From Chitinophagaceae bacterium (GTDB taxonomy: Bacteria > Bacteroidota > Bacteroidia > Chitinophagales > Chitinophagaceae): a DNA stretch of 64,000 nt. The position numbers were made by a program, and so were the translations under genes. Positions 26,056-34,967 of this stretch are shown here, in pieces. The notes beneath the pieces were generated by a model. It searched no databases. It worked only from the letters and a program-made list of their open reading frames with translations, and had not been told where the DNA came from. Position 1 is the first letter of the stretch. Each line of letters begins with the position of its first letter. The stretch is taken from the NCBI GenBank assembly GCA_004173355.1, contig SEAD01000003.1:1-64000 (forward strand). The letters run 5' to 3'.

Positions 26056-26810
26056 TGTTAAAGGTCCGTGTTATCCCGATCCTGACATTTAACGGGTTCG
26101 GTCTGGTCAAAACAAAAAGGTTTTCTAATCCGAGAATGGTCGGGAATCCGGTCCAGGCTGCACGAGTATTCAATGCACGTGGCGTGGATGAACTCGCGTT
26201 CGTTGATATAATGGCAACAAGGCAGAAGCGGAAACTTAACCTGAACCTCGTCAGGGATGTTATCAAGGAGTGTTTTATGCCTGTAAGTATTGGTGGAGGA
26301 GTGGAGACGATAGATGATATCAATAACCTCTTGCGGATTGGCGCAGATAAGGTGATTATAAAAACAAAAGCCCTTACGGATCCGGGTTTTATCCGGGAAG
26401 CTGTCCGTTTTTTCGGCAGTCAATGCATAAGCATTGCGGCAGATGTGATTAACGGCGCTGAAGGGTATATGATACAAAATGAGCTGGGATTGTCTGTGCA
26501 GGCAACGGAATTCCTGAGAGAGGTAGAAGGGCTTGGGGCCGGTGAGGTGGTCCTGACGAGCGTGGATCACGACGGGATGATGGAGGGATTCGATACGGTG
26601 CTCGTCCGTACAATGCAGGCCATTACCAATGTGCCTGTAATTGCGGTGGGGGGTGCCGGAAAACCGGCCCACTTCTCCCAACTGCTTGCAGAAACAAATG
26701 TAGAAGCGGTAGGTGCCGCAAGCCTGTACCACTTTACGCAGTTCACCCCGCTGGACGTGAAAAAAGAACTTGCTGCCAATAACAAACCAGTTCGGCTGGA
26801 TCTGCAATGA
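26055..26810 (+). CDS. hisF: HisF-like ammonia-channel subunit (catalytic Asp11 lost)
   Basis: A 251-residue TIM-barrel HisF paralogue. It keeps the barrel features (PVSIGGGVETIDDI, VIAVGGAGKPAH). The position of the HisF catalytic Asp11 is Thr11 in VRVIPILTFNGFG, while the second Asp is kept (SIAADVI). Loss of Asp11 argues against imidazole-glycerol-phosphate cyclase activity and fits a dedicated ammonia-channelling partner of PseA. It overlaps pseF by 4 bases. Confidence 0.88.
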   Translation: MLKVRVIPILTFNGFGLVKTKRFSNPRMVGNPVQAARVFNARGVDELAFVDIMATRQKRKLNLNLVRDVIKECFMPVSIGGGVETIDDINNLLRIGADKVIIKTKALTDPGFIREAVRFFGSQCISIAADVINGAEGYMIQNELGLSVQATEFLREVEGLGAGEVVLTSVDHDGMMEGFDTVLVRTMQAITNVPVIAVGGAGKPAHFSQLLAETNVEAVGAASLYHFTQFTPLDVKKELAANNKPVRLDLQ

Positions 26811-27493
26811 GTGCAATAGCCATTATAACAGCACGCGGGGGAAGTAAAAGGATTCCACGCAAGAATATCAGGCCATTCCTTGGCCGGCCCGTAATCCATT
26901 ACCCGATTGCTGCGGCCCTGGAGTCGGGCTTGTTCGAATTAGTTATTGTTTCGACAGACGATCCGGAAATCGCAGCTGTAGCCGTGGCTGCCGGGGCTGA
27001 AGTACCATTCCTCCGGAGCGCGAAAAATTCGGACGACTACGCTACTACCGCAGATGTCCTGAATGAAGTTCTTGAGTGGTATGGTTCTTCGGGGCGGAGT
27101 TTCACCAGCCTTTGCTGCATCTATCCTACCGCGCCGTTTGTAACAGCCGATAAGCTGAAGGTAGCATTTGAAATGATGACAGCGCGGGATGCAGACTCCG
27201 TTTTTCCGGTAGTGCAGCATAGTCACCCACTTTACCGGTCACTACTGATAAAGGATGAATTGATCAGCCCGGCTTTTCCTGAATATGAAAACGTACGATC
27301 GCAGGACCTGCCTGCTACTTTTTACGATGCCGGACAATATTACTGGTTGAATGCAGAACGGTTCACCCGGAGTGCTAAAATCTATACAGGCAATTCAGTT
27401 CCGCTGGTAGTGTCCGAAATGGAAGTCCAGGACATAGATAGTGAAGCAGACTGGATTATGGCTGAGTTGAAATACGGAATCCTCCATGGTTAA
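26807..27493 (+). CDS. pseF: Pseudaminic acid cytidylyltransferase
   Basis: A 228-residue CMP-nonulosonate synthetase. The CTP-binding signature is ITARGGSKRIPRKNI (7-21), with family motifs STDDPEIA and DYATTADVLNEV. It activates pseudaminic acid to CMP-Pse. It overlaps the next gene by 8 bases. Confidence 0.92.
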   Translation: MSAIAIITARGGSKRIPRKNIRPFLGRPVIHYPIAAALESGLFELVIVSTDDPEIAAVAVAAGAEVPFLRSAKNSDDYATTADVLNEVLEWYGSSGRSFTSLCCIYPTAPFVTADKLKVAFEMMTARDADSVFPVVQHSHPLYRSLLIKDELISPAFPEYENVRSQDLPATFYDAGQYYWLNAERFTRSAKIYTGNSVPLVVSEMEVQDIDSEADWIMAELKYGILHG

Positions 27494-28925
27494 GCCTGTA
27501 GTATTTTTCCGGGCGGATGGCAGCAACACCATGGGCCTGGGTCACATCACCCGCTGCAGCGCACTGGCGGAGATCCTTCGCGGAAGTTTCAGGACAATCC
27601 TGCTTACAGGTGCAGCCACACCAGTTCCGGTCATTGATACCGTCAGGCAATCTTTCAACCGGATTGAGCAGGTTCCCGATTCGAACCTGACGGATGAGCT
27701 CGCGTTTGTTGCCGAAACTATCGGCGCTGGTAGTATAGTTGTGTTGGATGGATACCATTTCGGAACAGCTTATCAGCGGACGGTACGTCAGTCGGGTTGC
27801 CTGCTCGTATGTATAGATGATATCTGCCAGGGATTTTTTGAAGCAGATGTGGTCATAAACACGTCGGGGCATGTCAGTCCTGCCGATTACCGGGCAGCAT
27901 GGTTTACACGACTTTATCTCGGGCCTGCTTACAGGCTGCTCAGGAAGCCGTTCTGGCAGCCTGTAGATGCTAATAAGACTGTAGGGTCTGTGCTTATAAA
28001 TTTCGGCGGAGCCGATCCCGGAAACCAGACGCTGAGGGCGCTTGAGCAATGTGTGGCAAGTGCGCCGGATCATTCTTACGAGATCGTCATTGGCGCCGCT
28101 TACCAGTTTAAGGAGGAACTATATCAGTCCATCCGTCTGCTGAAAGCAAATGTAAGAGTGCATGAGTCTATTAACGCACAGCAGGTTTACGATCTGATGG
28201 CTTCCTGCGAATTTGCCGTTACCGCACCCAGCACTGTGTCATACGAGTACCTTACAACCGGTGGCAAACTCTTTCTCCAGGTGATTGCGGATAACCAGGT
28301 TGGAATGTTTGCATGGCTGGTCAGTAAAGGTTATGCAAAGCCTTTTGATGTGTTCCCGGCCGGAACTTATGCCAGGCTGGAAGCTGGGTTTGTTGATGAA
28401 TTAAGGAAGATATTTTCCCGGCTCGCAACGGAACAAACTGTTCGGATCAGGGAGGTTTTACCCGGGGATGTCCACCTGACTTACGATTGGTATATGGATC
28501 AAGAAGTGCGCAGGCAATCTTATTCAGAAGAGATAGCCGGATTTGACCAACATTCAGATTGGTTTGCGCGGAGAGTCCATCCCGGTCCAGCGGCTACCTG
28601 GTTTATCGCGATGCACGATGACGTGGCAATCGGCCAGGCGCGATTTGATATACAGGGCAAAATTGCAACCATCGGATACCTGGTCGATCAACAGGCAAGG
28701 GGTAACGGATTTGCTCCAATCATTATTAAAAAAGCAATTCAACGTTTAACAGAACTTAATTCTTATTTGTCGGAGGTACGGGGTTATGTGAAAAATCAAA
28801 ACCATGTTTCAGGTAAAGCTTTCCTGAATCTTGGGTTCACCAGATCACCAACCACTGAGTATCCGGATTCGTCAGTATACGTTTTAAAAATAACACATGA
28901 AAACATTCCGCATAGGGGAATTTGA
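27486..28925 (+). CDS. pseG: PseG hydrolase fused to a PseH-like GNAT acetyltransferase
   Basis: A 479-residue bifunctional protein. Residues 1 to about 315 are PseG, the GT-B-like UDP-sugar hydrolase (FFRADGSNTMGLGHITRC at the N-terminus, VLINFGGADPGNQT, TAPSTVSYEYL). From about 320 on there is a GNAT domain (VRIREVLPGDVHLTYDWYMD, with the acetyl-CoA loop region YLVDQQARGNGFAPIII) like PseH. PseH would N-acetylate C4 of the amino sugar, and PseG would remove UDP. No separate pseH is in the window, so the fusion completes the pathway. It overlaps pseI by 29 bases. Confidence 0.88.
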   Translation: MVKPVVFFRADGSNTMGLGHITRCSALAEILRGSFRTILLTGAATPVPVIDTVRQSFNRIEQVPDSNLTDELAFVAETIGAGSIVVLDGYHFGTAYQRTVRQSGCLLVCIDDICQGFFEADVVINTSGHVSPADYRAAWFTRLYLGPAYRLLRKPFWQPVDANKTVGSVLINFGGADPGNQTLRALEQCVASAPDHSYEIVIGAAYQFKEELYQSIRLLKANVRVHESINAQQVYDLMASCEFAVTAPSTVSYEYLTTGGKLFLQVIADNQVGMFAWLVSKGYAKPFDVFPAGTYARLEAGFVDELRKIFSRLATEQTVRIREVLPGDVHLTYDWYMDQEVRRQSYSEEIAGFDQHSDWFARRVHPGPAATWFIAMHDDVAIGQARFDIQGKIATIGYLVDQQARGNGFAPIIIKKAIQRLTELNSYLSEVRGYVKNQNHVSGKAFLNLGFTRSPTTEYPDSSVYVLKITHENIPHRGI

Positions 28926-29937
28926 GATCAGCAAGGATTCCCGGCCATTCCTGATTGCTGAAATGTCAGGTAACCATAACCAGTCCCTCGACAGGGCACT
29001 TGCCATTGTTGATGCGGCTGCTGCCGCAGGTGCAGATGCTATCAAGCTCCAGACCTATACGGCTGAAACAATGACTATCCGGGGAGCGTATACGATCAAT
29101 GACGAGCAAAGTCTCTGGAACGGAAAAGAATTATTCGACCTTTACAGGGAAGCATATACACCATGGGAATGGCATCAGCCAATCTTTGAAAGGGCAAAGG
29201 AAAAAGGGATGCTGGCATTCAGTTCACCTTTCGACGAAACGGCCGTTGACTTTCTCGAGACGCTCGATGTGCCATGTTACAAGATTGCTTCATTCGAAAA
29301 TACGGACTGGCCATTGCTCAGGAAAGTGGCAGCAACTGGTAAACCGGTAATTATGTCTACGGGAGTGAGCAACCTGAACGATATTGATGAGTCGGTCCGG
29401 GTGCTCCGGCAGGCCGGGTGTAATGACCTTATCCTCCTCAAGTGCACCAGCACGTATCCTGCCACACCTGAGAATACAAATCTTACAACCATTCCCTATC
29501 TCGAACAGGTTTTCGATTGTATTGCCGGATTATCCGATCATACCATGGGTATCGGCGCCTCAATCGCAGCCGTTGCCCTTGGGGCGAGGGTAATAGAAAA
29601 ACACTTTACCCTGCGGAGGTCAGATGGGGGCGTAGACAGCGCGTTCAGTCTTGAGCCGGAAGAATTTGCATCGCTCGTTACGGAGTCCGGAAGGGCGTTC
29701 CAGGCCCTTGGTAAAGTGCAGCTTTCGGTGCAGCAGATTGAAACAAAAAGCAAGAAGTTCAAACGCTCTATCTACGCAAAGGAGGATATCCGGCCTGGCG
29801 AAAAATTTAGTCCGGCTAACCTTGCGGTCATTCGCCCGGGTGACGGCCTTGAGCCGAAGTATCTTGATTTGCTGGTTGGACGCGAATCAAAGTTTGCCAT
29901 CCAAAAAGGCACTCCGATTACATGGGAAGTACTTTGA
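28897..29937 (+). CDS. pseI: Pseudaminic acid synthase
   Basis: A 346-residue NeuB-family enzyme. The N-terminal TIM barrel has FLIAEMSGNHNQSLDRAL and AGADAIKLQTYTAETMT; a C-terminal SAF antifreeze-like domain (about 285-346) ends in FAIQKGTPITWEVL. It condenses 2,4-diacetamido-2,4,6-trideoxy-altropyranose with phosphoenolpyruvate to give pseudaminic acid. It overlaps both neighbours (29 and 16 bases), so expression is tightly coupled. Confidence 0.93.
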   Translation: MKTFRIGEFEISKDSRPFLIAEMSGNHNQSLDRALAIVDAAAAAGADAIKLQTYTAETMTIRGAYTINDEQSLWNGKELFDLYREAYTPWEWHQPIFERAKEKGMLAFSSPFDETAVDFLETLDVPCYKIASFENTDWPLLRKVAATGKPVIMSTGVSNLNDIDESVRVLRQAGCNDLILLKCTSTYPATPENTNLTTIPYLEQVFDCIAGLSDHTMGIGASIAAVALGARVIEKHFTLRRSDGGVDSAFSLEPEEFASLVTESGRAFQALGKVQLSVQQIETKSKKFKRSIYAKEDIRPGEKFSPANLAVIRPGDGLEPKYLDLLVGRESKFAIQKGTPITWEVL

Positions 29938-31172
29938 GTGCAGGACCGCAACGGCCTGTAATATTACTCTGCTTCGGTTACCACAGGCAGGGATGGATCA
30001 GGATTTTTGAAGAATTGAATGACGAATTCGAATTCCATTACCTTTTTTATGTTTTTCCGGAATCTGAAACTGTATCGTTCACAGAGCAACCCCGTCACTA
30101 CTGGTCACAATTCCGGAACGCAGGCGGGATTTTAAAAAAAATCCAACCCACGGGAGTTGTGTTTATGGATACCAGCAACCTTTCCAACCTGGCATTGATT
30201 TTTGAGTGCAGGAGAAAGGGTATCAAAACTTTCGTGATGCAACATGGACTGTTCCATGACCTAAAAACAAACATAACAATTGACAAGGCGCTGGCAGCTA
30301 ACCGGTTGAAGGAAGCAGTTCCCGGGGAAGCACTCAAAAGTGTAAAAAATACAACATTCCGCTTTTTTATCAATAGCCTTCGTATCACGGACCTGTTTCG
30401 CTTCTTCCATGTAGTCAGGTGGCAGCTGAACCGCCGCCGGATGCTTGACCTTGAGGCTACAGCACTGAACCGGTTACCTTACCAGCAGGCCGATGAGTAT
30501 ATCGTGTTCACAAAATTCAACGGTCGGTATTTCACAGAAACTGACGGCGTTGGTCCTGAAAGGATGAGGGAAATCGGTATGCCCGAGTTTGATCCATTTG
30601 CACATTACCAGCCTTCATCAATTCCATTGGAAAAGTATGTCCTCGTCATCGACTCTGCGTGGACTTTTAATAAAGAAATGCAGTCCGATGGATTAATGGG
30701 CCAGGGTGAATTCAATCGCATGTTAAGTGAAATCAACGATGCGGCGATTGCGAAGGGTTGCAGGCTGCATGTTAAGCTCCATCCGTATTCCTATCATAAC
30801 GACCGGTTCCTCCAGCATGAAAACATCACCTATTTCCGCGACACTGATGTGGTAAAGCAACTGATGGACGCAGAGGCCGTAGCAGGGTTTGATTCAACAC
30901 TCATGATCTTCGCGCTTTATTTCAAGCCGACGGTAATGATTAACATGGATCCGGATGCCTATCTGGCGCGGGTCGTCCGTCAGGAGTCAGGTCACGAAGT
31001 GCTGCTTCCGGCGGAAGTAACAAAAGAAAGGGTGCTGGGTGGATTTTCCAAAATGCCGGATCTTGCCCTCAGGGAAGTGCTTGAAAAACTTTTCCTCTAT
31101 CGGGTAGATGGGAAAAGCAAGGAGCGTTTGAAAAATCTTCTCGTCGAAAAGCGCCAAACAATTCAGGGCTGA
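29922..31172 (+). CDS. Candidate pseudaminyl (CMP-sugar) transferase
   Basis: A 416-residue soluble protein that I do not place in a named family with certainty. It has a GT-B-like outline: a MQHGLFHD motif in the first half, then HVKLHPYS (His287-Pro288) and FDSTLM (Ser325-Thr326) in the second. HP and S/T motifs of this kind occur in bacterial sialyl, Kdo and polysialyl transferases. Its start overlaps pseI by 16 bases and a flippase follows. The context makes it the best candidate for adding CMP-Pse to the repeat unit. That role is inference. Confidence 0.55.
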   Translation: MGSTLSAGPQRPVILLCFGYHRQGWIRIFEELNDEFEFHYLFYVFPESETVSFTEQPRHYWSQFRNAGGILKKIQPTGVVFMDTSNLSNLALIFECRRKGIKTFVMQHGLFHDLKTNITIDKALAANRLKEAVPGEALKSVKNTTFRFFINSLRITDLFRFFHVVRWQLNRRRMLDLEATALNRLPYQQADEYIVFTKFNGRYFTETDGVGPERMREIGMPEFDPFAHYQPSSIPLEKYVLVIDSAWTFNKEMQSDGLMGQGEFNRMLSEINDAAIAKGCRLHVKLHPYSYHNDRFLQHENITYFRDTDVVKQLMDAEAVAGFDSTLMIFALYFKPTVMINMDPDAYLARVVRQESGHEVLLPAEVTKERVLGGFSKMPDLALREVLEKLFLYRVDGKSKERLKNLLVEKRQTIQG

Positions 31173-32650
31173 TGTCAAAACTGCTGAAGAGCTCTGCTGT
31201 TTACGTTTTACTTGGTTTCCTGCCGGTCGCGATCAATTTCCTCCTCGCCCCGGTCTATACCGCCGTACTTCCACCGGTAGAATATGCCATAATCGGGATC
31301 AGTACGCTGTTCCAGACCTTCCTGACTTTTTTCCTGAGTTTCAGTCTTGACGGCGCCCTGACACGCATTTATTTCGATTATAAAACCAAAGAGGAACAAA
31401 GGAACCTCCTGGGTACACTGATTATAGCAACCAGCGTCATCAGTGCTGCGGTGTTCCTGTTGCTTTTGTTTTTTGGTAACGCAATTTTTACAGTTGCGTT
31501 TAAATCACCGGATTTCACTTTTACCCGTTTGGGAATCTGGGTATTCCTGACAACTTTTGCGCAGGTGATTTATCTTCTATTTCTCGGCTTTTACAGGAAC
31601 GAGGAGAACCTGAAGGCGTACTCCTTCTGGAGTATTGTGTTTTTTGTTTTGCCCGTACTTGGCATCCTTGCAGGACTTCTTTTTTTCAGGTCAGGGCCAT
31701 CGGGTGCTATCATCGGAAGGGGAATAGGCAGTCTGCTGACCGTAGTGGGAATGCTTATTCATTTTTATCGCAGGAGGGCGCCAAAGTTCGTTTCCAGCTA
31801 CCTCCGGGTTTCGTTAAAGTACTCCCTGCCCCTGATCCCTTACCAGATCATGTTTGCTGCATTCTCAAACATTGACCGCATTATCCTTGAAAGGTTTTTC
31901 CTGCAACATGAGTTTGGGGTTTACAATTTTGCTGCAATGGTCAGCGGGCTCGTACCGATCTTTATGAATTCAATGGCCAACGCCCTTAATCCAAGGATTT
32001 ATAAAAGCCTCTCGGGTTCCACCCAGAGTGAGGAAGTCAGGATTTTGAACCAGCTGAACCTCCTGGGAACGGCATTCGTAATCTGCTGCTGCATTGCTCT
32101 GGTTGTGCCCGCTATGCGGATTTTTATCAGTGGTTCCTACTCCGGCAGTTATCCCTATGTCGGTTTACTGTTTCTGGCATACCTGCCTTATACCCATTAT
32201 CTCGTTTACACAGTGCCCTTATTTTATTTCGGCCGCACAAGAAGTTTCCCGGTCATCAGTTTTGTTGCCCTGGTAACAGGCGTGCTGTTCAACCTGGTTT
32301 TCCTACGTTATCTTGGCATATGGTCCGTATGCATTTCCCTTTTTGTCATCCGGGTAATGCAACTGGCAGTCGCCCGTTTCTTCACGCGACGGTATGATTA
32401 CGCTATTCTGGGTTACATAAAGCAGAAAAAAAATATCCTGTCGTCCCTGGTGATCACCAGCTGTTATGCGTTGATCCTGTATTTTAACTACCGGTTTGGC
32501 CTGCTGCCTGTCGATGTGGTCAACCTCGTACCATTACTTGTATTTGCACTGCTCTGTTCATTATATTACCGCAGTGAAATCTCAATGGTTTGCAGGAACC
32601 TCAGGCCGTTGCTGCAACCATTCCTGGCCAAACTCCGCGGGCATGGCTAG
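31172..32650 (+). CDS. wzx: Wzx-type polysaccharide flippase
   Basis: A 492-residue polytopic protein with about 12-14 hydrophobic helices, of the MATE/PST flippase superfamily. It has the N-terminal segment SSAVYVLLGFLPVAINFLLAPVYTAVL typical of Wzx proteins. It would flip undecaprenyl-linked repeat units to the periplasm. It overlaps the preceding gene by one base and the next one by 8 bases. Confidence 0.88.
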   Translation: MSKLLKSSAVYVLLGFLPVAINFLLAPVYTAVLPPVEYAIIGISTLFQTFLTFFLSFSLDGALTRIYFDYKTKEEQRNLLGTLIIATSVISAAVFLLLLFFGNAIFTVAFKSPDFTFTRLGIWVFLTTFAQVIYLLFLGFYRNEENLKAYSFWSIVFFVLPVLGILAGLLFFRSGPSGAIIGRGIGSLLTVVGMLIHFYRRRAPKFVSSYLRVSLKYSLPLIPYQIMFAAFSNIDRIILERFFLQHEFGVYNFAAMVSGLVPIFMNSMANALNPRIYKSLSGSTQSEEVRILNQLNLLGTAFVICCCIALVVPAMRIFISGSYSGSYPYVGLLFLAYLPYTHYLVYTVPLFYFGRTRSFPVISFVALVTGVLFNLVFLRYLGIWSVCISLFVIRVMQLAVARFFTRRYDYAILGYIKQKKNILSSLVITSCYALILYFNYRFGLLPVDVVNLVPLLVFALLCSLYYRSEISMVCRNLRPLLQPFLAKLRGHG

Positions 32651-33773
32651 AACATCGTACCCCACCGTAAAGCCGACCGTTCGTGTCACCCAATTCCTGT
32701 ACAGCGGGCTCGGAGGGCATGGTTCTGTGGTCCTCTCAATGATTTCTGCGGATGAGGGGAAGTGCCTTGACAACAGACTTGTATTTTATGGTATTGAAGC
32801 AACCAGGCAGGAATACATCGATTTCTGTGAGGAACGCAATGTGGCTTTCCAGTCAGTAATCAAAAAACGCGGTATTGATATCGCTTCCGTATTGCAAATT
32901 TTCCGTGTCCTCCGCAGGTTCCGGTCGGAGATAACTGTATTACACAGCACCACACTCATTCCCTTACTCGTCCTTTACCGGATTTTCTTCAGGACCAGGC
33001 TTGTCTTCGTTGAACATAACCCAAACCAGGTAAAAAAGCGGATTGAATGGCTTTGGTCATGGATGGGACTCGCTTTTGCAAACAGGACAATATACCTGAC
33101 AAACGAATACAAGGAAGAAGTCAGGTCCCGGCTGGGATGGTGGATGAAAGACAGGAAGGTTGCAGTAATTCCCAACGGTATTGATACCTCGCTGTTTGCC
33201 CCTTCAATTGCCCCACCTGAGATCGGACGGCCACACCGCCTGACTATGATCGCCAGGTTCACTCCGACAAAAGACCAGTCTACTTTGGTCCGTGCATTTG
33301 CTATCCTTTGTAACATCCAGCCAGACAATAACGCAGAACTCATACTTGCAGGGGATGGCAGCACGAAGGAATCAGTTATGAACCTGGCAGAAGAACTTGG
33401 AGTCGGCCAGCGGGTGAAATTTCCGGGATTGCTCGGTGAAAACAGTATTGTGACATTATTGAAGGATACCGATATCTATGTACACGCTTCGCATGGTGAG
33501 ACCATGAGTACTTCGATTATGCAGGCCATGGCATGTGGTCTTCCCGTTATTGGAAGTGATGTGATGGGGATCAGGAACATAATCGATGGGAAAAACGGGT
33601 TCCTTTTTCCTGACGGTGATGGACCCGCGCTTGCATCAGTGCTGTCCCGCCTCCTCGGCGACGAATCGGCATGTAAGGAAACATCATTGATCGCAAGGGA
33701 CTATGCGCTACGGCATTTTTCCGCAACTGCGATGCTCGAAAAATACATTGCTGCTTTTACTGCTGATGAATAA
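32643..33773 (+). CDS. Glycosyltransferase family 4
   Basis: 376 residues from ATG 32643 (MARTSYPTVKPTVRVTQF); the longer frame from 32496 is shadow sequence inside wzx. It has GT-B GT4 features: a glycine-rich acceptor-side loop (YSGLGGHGSVVL) and the donor-site segment HASHGETMSTSIMQAMACGLPVIGSDVMGIRNII. The sugar is unknown. It overlaps its neighbours by 8 bases on each side. Confidence 0.88.
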   Translation: MARTSYPTVKPTVRVTQFLYSGLGGHGSVVLSMISADEGKCLDNRLVFYGIEATRQEYIDFCEERNVAFQSVIKKRGIDIASVLQIFRVLRRFRSEITVLHSTTLIPLLVLYRIFFRTRLVFVEHNPNQVKKRIEWLWSWMGLAFANRTIYLTNEYKEEVRSRLGWWMKDRKVAVIPNGIDTSLFAPSIAPPEIGRPHRLTMIARFTPTKDQSTLVRAFAILCNIQPDNNAELILAGDGSTKESVMNLAEELGVGQRVKFPGLLGENSIVTLLKDTDIYVHASHGETMSTSIMQAMACGLPVIGSDVMGIRNIIDGKNGFLFPDGDGPALASVLSRLLGDESACKETSLIARDYALRHFSATAMLEKYIAAFTADE

Positions 33774-34962
33774 AACGGGGAAGTCAATAAAAATCCTGCA
33801 TGTAATCCATATAGGGGGAATCGGCGGGGCTGAGAAACTCCTCTTGCAGCTTTTGCCTGCGCTGCAACCAGAAACAATTGTTGAATGCCTGGTTATTCAC
33901 CGCCACTCCGCCGCAGATAAAGCTGTTTCGGAAATTGCCAGTGGCCTGAATGCAATGAATGTCAAAGTCCATACGGTTGGTTACAGCAGCTTGTTCCGCA
34001 ATGAGGTAATGCCGAAAATCATGAAGGTAATCGCGGATGGCAGATTCGACATTGTGCATAGTCACCTCAAATATGCCGATACCTGGCTGGCGTGGCTGAA
34101 GCTGAGAGGTAAACTGCGGCTGCCTGTCGTAACTACTGTACACAGTTTCAGGGACGAATACGAAAGCCGCTTCGGGATTGCGGTGGCTCCTGCACTGTAC
34201 CGTTCAGCCTACTACTGGGTTACCAGATTCATATACCGGAGATTCCAGGGATTTGTCCTGATTTCGGAGGTTATTGATCGCTTTACCAAAGAAGCTAAGC
34301 TTATCAAAAAAACGCAGGCTTCAGCTGTGATACCCCATGGCTACAGGACTCACGAGAATGCCGGTTTGCAGAAACACCCTGCCGGGCGACAGGGAGGCAT
34401 CGCGGTGCCGGGACGACTCCTTGCAAGGAAGGGGCAGCATTTGGCAATTGAGGCACTGCAACACCTGGACATAGCAGGTACCCCGATACTACTGCACCTG
34501 TATGGGGAAGGTCCGGCAAAAGATGATCTTCAGCGTCTGACGCAACGACTTGGACTTGTCGATCAAGTAATATTCCATGGTTATGTAACAAATCTTCCTG
34601 AAAGACTTTCAGAGGCAGCTGTTGTTGTCATCCCATCCCTGTCAGAAGCCTTTGGACTTGTTTTCCTTGATGCTTTTGCTGCAGGTACTCCCGTGGTGGC
34701 ATTTGATGTGCCTGCCTCCAACGAAATTGTTGTACACGGGCAAAGTGGATTGCTGGCTGGAAAAGCGGATCCTGTGGCACTGGCAGCGGCCATCCGGGAA
34801 ATACTTGTAAATCCGCAAGTGGGGGAAAAACTCACCGCCGGTGCATCGGAAAGACTGGCAACGGTGTACGCAATGGGCCGGATGACTCAATCTTATATAC
34901 AACTCTACCAAACCGTGATTGATAAATACGGTGCACGCCCGAACCATCGGGACGCTAAATAA
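33766..34962 (+). CDS. Glycosyltransferase family 4
   Basis: 398 residues from ATG 33766 (MNKTGKSIKILHVIHIGGIGGAEKLL), overlapping the previous stop by 8 bases. It has GT4 motifs: the GGAEKLL loop at the N-terminus, and the donor-binding PSLSEAFGLVFLDAFAAGTPVVAFDVPASNEIV. It is retaining GT-B by family; donor and acceptor are unknown. It is part of the same repeat-unit assembly line. Confidence 0.9.
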   Translation: MNKTGKSIKILHVIHIGGIGGAEKLLLQLLPALQPETIVECLVIHRHSAADKAVSEIASGLNAMNVKVHTVGYSSLFRNEVMPKIMKVIADGRFDIVHSHLKYADTWLAWLKLRGKLRLPVVTTVHSFRDEYESRFGIAVAPALYRSAYYWVTRFIYRRFQGFVLISEVIDRFTKEAKLIKKTQASAVIPHGYRTHENAGLQKHPAGRQGGIAVPGRLLARKGQHLAIEALQHLDIAGTPILLHLYGEGPAKDDLQRLTQRLGLVDQVIFHGYVTNLPERLSEAAVVVIPSLSEAFGLVFLDAFAAGTPVVAFDVPASNEIVVHGQSGLLAGKADPVALAAAIREILVNPQVGEKLTAGASERLATVYAMGRMTQSYIQLYQTVIDKYGARPNHRDAK

Positions 34963-34967
34963 TCGCC

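Noticed and set aside
25447-26810. Histidine biosynthesis genes hisH and hisF
   Set aside because: Context (PseA and Pse genes) and the Asp11 to Thr change argue for sugar amidotransferase partners.
32496-32642. N-terminal extension of the GT4 gene at 32643
   Set aside because: It runs inside wzx in another frame with no GT-like sequence; ATG 32643 gives the family start.
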